Positions 12,965 through 17,194 of a stretch of 17,194 bases of DNA are shown one piece after another. The notes under the pieces were generated by a model. It saw nothing but the letters and a program-made list of their open reading frames with translations. It made no database searches and was not told where the DNA came from. The stretch lies in the NCBI GenBank assembly GCA_021778315.1, contig JAJYCQ010000037.1, positions 1 to 17,194 on the forward strand. The letters run 5' to 3'. Each line of letters opens with the position of its first letter. The first letter of the stretch is position 1. This stretch comes from Acidobacteriota bacterium. Lineage in GTDB: Bacteria; Acidobacteriota; Terriglobia; Terriglobales; Acidobacteriaceae. Made by a program: the position numbers and the translations under genes.

Positions 12965-14554
12965 TTAGTGGACTCCGGCTGGGGGCTTGCCGGGCTTTAC
13001 TTTTTTGAAGAACCATACGGCACCGACGCAGGCGACGCTGAGGATGGACAGCCAGCGGAAGATGTCGACGAAGGACCAATAGTGGGCTTGTTGGCCTAGT
13101 TGCCGGTAGAGGGTGGCGCGGGCTGCTGGAGCGGCGTTGGCGGGGCCGAAGTAGGTGCTGAGGAAGCTCTGCGCGCCGTGCAGAGCGTTCTGGTAGGCGG
13201 TGCCGGACTGCGGCATGTAGTTCGTGAGCTCGTTCTGGTGGGCGTCGGAACGGCGGGTGAGGAGGGTGGTGGCGATGGAGATTCCGATGGAGCCTCCGAT
13301 GTTGCGCAGCAGGTTGAAGATGCCGCTGGCATTGCCCATCTGCTCATTTTTGAGGGTGCCGTAGGCGGCCGTCGAGATGGGGACGAAGACGAAGCTGAGG
13401 CCGAAGCCGGTGATGAGGACGGGAAGGAAGAGCGTGGTGGGAGAGATGCCCAGCGTAATGGTGCCGAAGTAGAGTGTGGTGAGGCCGAAGACTCCGAAGC
13501 CGAAGGTGAGGAGATAGCGGGGGTCGACCTTGTTGGAGAGATAGCCGATGACGGGCATGCCGCAGATGGCACCGAGGCCTCGGGGGGCGACGACCAGGCC
13601 GGCGGTGAAGGCGGTGTAGCCGAGGAGTTCTTGGTAGAAGAGCGGAAGAACCACAACGGTGGAGTAGATCGCGATGCCGAACATGAAGATGAGCGTGGAG
13701 CCGACGAGGAAGTTACGGTCTCTGAGCACGCGAAGGTTGACCAGCGGCTCCTTGCCCCAGAACGATTGGTAGACGAAGACAGCGAGCGAAAGCATCATGG
13801 CGGCGAAGGCCCAGCGGAGCCATACGGCGCTGAACCAGTCGACCTCCTGACCCTTGTCGAGGATGACCTGCAGACAGCCGACCCAGACGATTAGGGAGCC
13901 GAAGCCGATGTTGTCGAAGCGCGAGACCTTAGCGTCGCGGATGTAGGAGGGATCCTTGATGTACTTGTTGATCATGTACAGGGCCATGATGCCGATGGGG
14001 ATGTTGATGTAGAAGGCGTAGCGCCAGGAGTAGGTGTCGGTGAGCCAGCCGCCGAGGGTGGGGCCGAGGACGGGGGCGACGACGACGCCGAGGGCGAAGA
14101 CGGCCATGGCGGCGCCTCGTTTGGCGGGGGGAAAGCTTTCGAGCAGGATGGCCTGGGAGATGGGCTGGAGAGCTCCTCCACCAGCTCCTTGGACTACTCG
14201 AAAGAGGAGTAGCAGGACGAGCGAGGGAGCGGCTCCGCAGGCGAAGCTGGCGAGCGTGAAGATGCTGACACAGAACATGAGGAAGCGCTTGCGGCCGAAC
14301 TTGAGCGAGAACCAGTTGGATGCCGGGAGGATGATGGCGTTAGAGACGAGGTAGCTGGTGAGGACCCAGGTGGCTTCGTCGGTGGTGGCGGAGAGCGAGC
14401 CCGCTATGTAGGGGAGAGCTACAGAGGCGATGGAGGTGTCGAGTACCTCCATGAAGGTGGCGAGCATGACGGCGGCAGCGATGAGCCAGGGGTTGATGCC
14501 CTGCGTTGCTTCGTGCTGGGTATCAGGAGGTGCTGTGGCTGTGGCGGCGGCCAT
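12965..14554 (-). CDS. DHA2-family MFS drug efflux transporter (EmrB/QacA type)
   Basis: A 529-residue inner-membrane proton antiporter with about 14 hydrophobic helices, as expected for DHA2 pumps. Key motifs are LDTSIASVALPYIAGSL in TM1 (motif D, Asp39), GRKR (87-90, motif A), RVVQGAGGG (119-127) and GPTLGGW (164-170, motif C of antiporters). It resembles EmrB, which pairs with an EmrA membrane-fusion protein and an outer-membrane channel. No such partner is in the window, so the partner is encoded elsewhere or the pump acts alone. The ATG at 14554 has no Shine-Dalgarno or convincing -10. A 14-bp inverted repeat about 60-75 bases upstream may be its operator. It follows the acyltransferase gene in the same direction after 160 bases. 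Confidence 0.92.
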   Translation of the reverse strand: MAAATATAPPDTQHEATQGINPWLIAAAVMLATFMEVLDTSIASVALPYIAGSLSATTDEATWVLTSYLVSNAIILPASNWFSLKFGRKRFLMFCVSIFTLASFACGAAPSLVLLLLFRVVQGAGGGALQPISQAILLESFPPAKRGAAMAVFALGVVVAPVLGPTLGGWLTDTYSWRYAFYINIPIGIMALYMINKYIKDPSYIRDAKVSRFDNIGFGSLIVWVGCLQVILDKGQEVDWFSAVWLRWAFAAMMLSLAVFVYQSFWGKEPLVNLRVLRDRNFLVGSTLIFMFGIAIYSTVVVLPLFYQELLGYTAFTAGLVVAPRGLGAICGMPVIGYLSNKVDPRYLLTFGFGVFGLTTLYFGTITLGISPTTLFLPVLITGFGLSFVFVPISTAAYGTLKNEQMGNASGIFNLLRNIGGSIGISIATTLLTRRSDAHQNELTNYMPQSGTAYQNALHGAQSFLSTYFGPANAAPAARATLYRQLGQQAHYWSFVDIFRWLSILSVACVGAVWFFKKVKPGKPPAGVH

Positions 14555-14614
14555 GCTTGACGAGTCTCGACTCTCTGGCAGGAAGGTGGATGGACGACGG
14601 ACGGTGCGACGGAG

Positions 14615-14628
14615 CGTAATCGGTTACG
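14615..14628. promoter_or_regulatory. Inverted repeat upstream of the efflux gene, LacI-like operator
   Basis: CGTAA and TTACG arms surround TCGG, reading CGTAACCGATTACG on the minus strand. The AACCG core in a TAA...TTA palindrome is like operators of LacI-family regulators. It lies 61-74 bases upstream of the efflux start. No regulator gene is nearby, so the assignment is tentative. Confidence 0.35.
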
Positions 14629-14714
14629 GATAGGATGCGCGATCGAAGGTGGCGATGCCTTTATGTTTCGGCGATAGGCGCTATTTGCTCCTGCGCGAGG
14701 TTGGGGCTGCTGGC

Positions 14715-15998
14715 CTAGTTCTTGGAGTGATGGCGTTTGCTGCGGCTGCTGTGGGTATTGACGATGGGTTGACCCCAGGGGAGGGAGGAGTTCATGGGGA
14801 AGAAGCGTTTGAGGGAGAGGATGGGCAGCTCGAACAAGTGGAAAGACAGCCAGGCGATGAGGCAAGTGAGGGGGAAGGCGACGAGGATACGGACGAGTTG
14901 ATAGAACTCTCCGGAGTGTTCGTGGCTGATGAGGACGCTGAGGTTATCGAAGTAGGGCTCGAGCAGAATGTGAAAGATGTAGAAGCCGTAGCTGATGCGT
15001 CCGAGCCAGCCGAGAGGAGCGAAGGAAAAGAGGGTGCGGGGCAGACCGTCGCGCAGAACGAGTGGAATGGCCGCCGCGGCTGCGACACTGATGGCCGGCA
15101 GGCCGAGCCAGAACTGGGTCGTTCCCGTGAGATAGAACGAGCCATTCGAAATGCTGGTGAAGAGGAAGATGAGGACTCCTGTGACGAAGGCCGGACGAGC
15201 ATATTTGCGGACAATTCTGTGGCTGCCGGGCTTACGGCCAGCGGGGCTGATGCGGCTTCCCATGGCGAGCGAGACGGCGGCACCGAGGCCCAGGGCTCCG
15301 GTGTGGGTAAAGAGGAAGTCGTCGTAGAGATGGTGGATGCGGGCTCCGTTGAAGGCGGTGAGGGAGTAGACGGAGTAGAGGAATATCTCGGTGAAGCCGA
15401 AGACCCAGAGGCTGATGCGAAGAGCGTGGCGGCGGCTGTGGGCGAGGAGCAGGATGAGCGGCCAGACGAGATAGAACTGCTCTTCGACGGCTAGCGTCCA
15501 GAGGTGATAGAGCGGGAGGGAGAAGGGCGTCTGGAGGGCGCGTGTGGCGAGGTGGGGGAAGTCCTGCAGGAAGAAGACAAAGAGGGCGAGCGGCTGGAGT
15601 TGAGCGAGGGTGGCACCATGCAATCGGGCGTAGATTGCGACACCGAGAATCACGGCGAGGTATAGAGGGAGGATTCGTAAAGCTCTTCGAATGTAAAAGT
15701 TACGGAGGCGGTGGGGGAGGCCGAGGGAGTCCCAGAGGCTGCCGGTGATGAGAAATCCGGAGAGTGCGAAGAAGAGAACGACGCCGAGCCAACTGGCCTG
15801 GGTGATGCGGCCGAGGAGTCGAATGGCGGGGGAGGACGACTGCAGGCCTCCGCCGTAGTGGAAGAGGAAGATCATGAGGACGGCGAGGCCGCGGAGGCCG
15901 TCGAGGGCGGAGTCGCGCTGCGTTTTGGGCGCGGTGGAGGTCGCGGAGAGGGGTGCGGTGTGCTGCGGTGATTCTGTGGAAGATACTTCGGAAGGCAT
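14715..15998 (-). CDS. Acyltransferase 3 (OafA/YrhL-like) membrane protein
   Basis: A 427-residue integral membrane acyltransferase of the type that O-acylates surface polysaccharides, lipopolysaccharide or exported glycans. The first membrane segment carries LDGLRGLAVLMIFLFHY, with the conserved Arg36 and catalytic-type His47. VVLFFALSGFLI follows, and YHLWTLAVEEQFYLVWP (~164-180) matches the SVEEQFYL signature of the family. About ten hydrophobic helices are visible. There is no C-terminal SGNH domain, so it is the single-domain form. Acyl donor and acceptor are unknown. The frame extends to 16112, but the ATG at 15998 is chosen because a TTGACG-17-TACGCT promoter ends seven bases before it. 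It is divergent from the MFS gene at 16065. Confidence 0.9.
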   Translation of the reverse strand: MPSEVSSTESPQHTAPLSATSTAPKTQRDSALDGLRGLAVLMIFLFHYGGGLQSSSPAIRLLGRITQASWLGVVLFFALSGFLITGSLWDSLGLPHRLRNFYIRRALRILPLYLAVILGVAIYARLHGATLAQLQPLALFVFFLQDFPHLATRALQTPFSLPLYHLWTLAVEEQFYLVWPLILLLAHSRRHALRISLWVFGFTEIFLYSVYSLTAFNGARIHHLYDDFLFTHTGALGLGAAVSLAMGSRISPAGRKPGSHRIVRKYARPAFVTGVLIFLFTSISNGSFYLTGTTQFWLGLPAISVAAAAAIPLVLRDGLPRTLFSFAPLGWLGRISYGFYIFHILLEPYFDNLSVLISHEHSGEFYQLVRILVAFPLTCLIAWLSFHLFELPILSLKRFFPMNSSLPWGQPIVNTHSSRSKRHHSKN

Positions 15999-16005
15999 TT
16001 GGCTC

Positions 16006-16034
16006 AGCGTAGCGAGTTGGGAACTGCGCGTCAA
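16006..16034 (-). promoter_or_regulatory. Promoter of the acyltransferase gene, leaderless
   Basis: On the minus strand, TTGACG (16029-16034) and TACGCT (16006-16011) are exactly 17 bases apart. The -10 ends seven bases before the ATG at 15998, so the transcript would begin at the start codon. This is the best consensus promoter in the window and is the main reason for rejecting the longer N-terminus. Confidence 0.5.
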
Positions 16035-16048
16035 TGGTGGGGGGTACG

Positions 16049-16057
16049 TGATATTTT
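16049..16057 (+). promoter_or_regulatory. Extended -10 promoter of the right-edge MFS gene
   Basis: TGaTATTTT is an extended -10 element lying seven bases before the ATG at 16065, again predicting an essentially leaderless mRNA. No -35 is evident, which extended -10 promoters can tolerate. It is back to back with the acyltransferase promoter within 52 bases. Confidence 0.4.
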
Positions 16058-16064
16058 CTTGGGG

Positions 16065-17194
16065 ATGCAGGGGATTGAAGCGGCTGGGGGCGGTGGCGCG
16101 GCGGAGATTCATGAGCGGCCGTGGGTGTTTGGGTTGCTGATCGCTCCGTCGGCGGTGGTGGCGAATGGGGTGATTCAGGGCGGGATTCTGGCGTATCTGA
16201 TGAGTCGACAGGGGATATCGGGGCTGAGGGCTGCGCAGATTATCTCGTTGTTGACGCTGCCTACTACGATTTATTTTCTTTGGAGCCCGATTACGGATTT
16301 CCTAGTGCGGAGGAAGACGTGGCTGCTGATGGGGTCGATGGCAGCGGCGGTTTTGATGGGGGTGGCGTTCGAACAGAGGCGTCTGGATTCGACGGTTGCG
16401 ATTGGGTTGATGTTCTTAAGTGCTTGTTGTGTGCAACTTGTGGTGTCCAGCTGCGGCGGGATGATGGGGGCGCTGCGGAGTGAGAGGGCGAAGCGGGTGG
16501 CTAGCGGGTTCTACCAGGGTGGGTCGCTGGGGTTTGGGGCGGGTTCGGTATTTGTGCTGGTGATGGTGTTTGAGAGGGGGGATTTGAGGGCGCTACCGTT
16601 GATTGCGGCGGCTTTGATTGCGGTTCCTGGGCTGTTTACGATGGTGGCTCCGAGGCAGGAAGTCATTGTGGAAGAAGGGTTTAGCAGGACGATGGGGAGG
16701 ATCTGGGGGGAGTTCAAGGCTACGTTTTTGAATTGGCGAGCGGTTCCCTATACGCTGACGATGCTTTTCCCGATTGCGAGTGGATCTGCGGTGGGGTTGT
16801 TGCCGGGGGTGGCAGCGAGCTATCACGTTCATGGTCAACAAGTTGCGTGGATGAACGGGTTGGGGGGAGCGGGGTTGATGGCGGTGGGATCGCTGGCGGC
16901 TACGCTGATACCGGCGCGGGGGAGGGCTTCGGTGGCTTATTTGACGGTGGCGCTGGTAAACTCGGCGACGCTGGGGGTGCTGTGGCTGGGTCCGTTGACG
17001 CAAAGTACTTATTATGTTGGGGTTACGCTGTACCTGTTTACGGTGGGGATGGCGTATGCGATGTTTACGGCGGTGGTGCTGGAGTTTCTGGGGTCGTCGG
17101 GGAAGAGTGGGAGTGGGCGGTACTCGATTATCAACTCGATGGGTAACGTGCCTGTTGTGTATATGTTAGCGATGGATGGGTGGGGGGGGAACCG
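16065..17194 (+). CDS. MFS transporter, AmpG/PAT-like, 3' end beyond the window
   Basis: One uninterrupted frame from the ATG at 16065 runs to the window edge (376 codons visible, no stop), reading MQGIEAAGGGGAAEIHERPW and then a polytopic membrane protein. Helices are evident throughout. The first loop after TM2 reads WSPITDFLVRRKTWLLMGS, a motif-A-like segment similar to the PxxDxxxRRxxW of AmpG/PAT-type permeases. It continues with SSCGGMMGALRSERAKRVASG and an internal hydrophilic loop (~205-225) between the two six-helix halves. The substrate is not inferable; muropeptide or acetyl-CoA-type permeases are the nearest remembered relatives, and a generic MFS importer is equally possible. The start is supported by the extended -10; there is no Shine-Dalgarno. 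Confidence 0.8.
   Translation, partial: MQGIEAAGGGGAAEIHERPWVFGLLIAPSAVVANGVIQGGILAYLMSRQGISGLRAAQIISLLTLPTTIYFLWSPITDFLVRRKTWLLMGSMAAAVLMGVAFEQRRLDSTVAIGLMFLSACCVQLVVSSCGGMMGALRSERAKRVASGFYQGGSLGFGAGSVFVLVMVFERGDLRALPLIAAALIAVPGLFTMVAPRQEVIVEEGFSRTMGRIWGEFKATFLNWRAVPYTLTMLFPIASGSAVGLLPGVAASYHVHGQQVAWMNGLGGAGLMAVGSLAATLIPARGRASVAYLTVALVNSATLGVLWLGPLTQSTYYVGVTLYLFTVGMAYAMFTAVVLEFLGSSGKSGSGRYSIINSMGNVPVVYMLAMDGWGGN

Noticed and set aside
14649..15494. A 281-codon plus-strand frame, Glu/Gly-rich, across the acyltransferase
   Set aside because: The minus strand encodes a complete acyltransferase-3 with its signature motifs. The acidic Gly/Glu/Val product is typical of the antisense frame of such genes.
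16121..16483. A 120-codon plus-strand frame, and a second at 16733-17146, near the right edge
   Set aside because: They are in other frames than the continuous membrane-protein frame from 16065, which runs without stop to the window end and has normal transporter features.

Overview
This 17.2 kb window looks like chromosome from an Acidobacteriota member, probably the Granulicella/Edaphobacter/Terriglobus group. The evidence is high GC, a strong preference for G-ending codons, many starts without a Shine-Dalgarno, and resemblance of several proteins to families common in that group. Taxonomy is inferred from recall, not from a search. I see no rRNA, tRNA, CRISPR array or prophage.

Layout, left to right. 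(a) 1-127 is the end of an IS481-type insertion sequence with the first 14 codons of its transposase, abutting a CTAG target. (b) 160-1140 (-) is a secreted S1/P1 nuclease; 1184-1666 (+) is an orphan small membrane protein with a lower-GC, different codon style. (c) 1716-1799 is a block of three tight hairpins, followed by nicotinate phosphoribosyltransferase (-) at 1823-3160. (d) A plus-strand block follows: a Tat-type Gfo/Idh/MocA oxidoreductase, a deoxyhypusine-synthase-like polyamine enzyme, a soluble PRC-barrel/MgtE-N/CBS protein, a CgeB-like glycosyltransferase and an NRAMP-family transporter with an altered metal site. (e) A minus-strand block holds a four-helix membrane protein, a HAD phosphatase and a NUDIX hydrolase, convergent with the transporter. 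(f) A LarA-type racemase homologue (+) is convergent with a DHA2 drug-efflux pump (-); the gap between them (12737-12964, the largest in the window) holds repeats. (g) An acyltransferase-3 (-) is divergent from an MFS transporter (+) that runs off the right edge.

Most genes look like stand-alone housekeeping or accessory functions. The clearest functional grouping is the MgtE-N/CBS protein with the nearby NRAMP homologue. The transporter keeps the TM1 Asp but has Gly for the usual Asn and Ala for the usual TM6 Met. This suggests a divalent-cation uptake module whose sensor domain is on a separate polypeptide and whose substrate may not be a classical transition metal.

Two non-coding themes recur. 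Heptanucleotide arrays lie at or just after three gene ends (132-152, 7056-7090, 12776-12812), and the IS481 end sits at a CTAG belonging to one of them. Also, several genes have a -10-like hexamer only 6-10 nt before the start codon and no Shine-Dalgarno, which suggests frequent leaderless transcripts. No intergenic stretch exceeds 300 bases.
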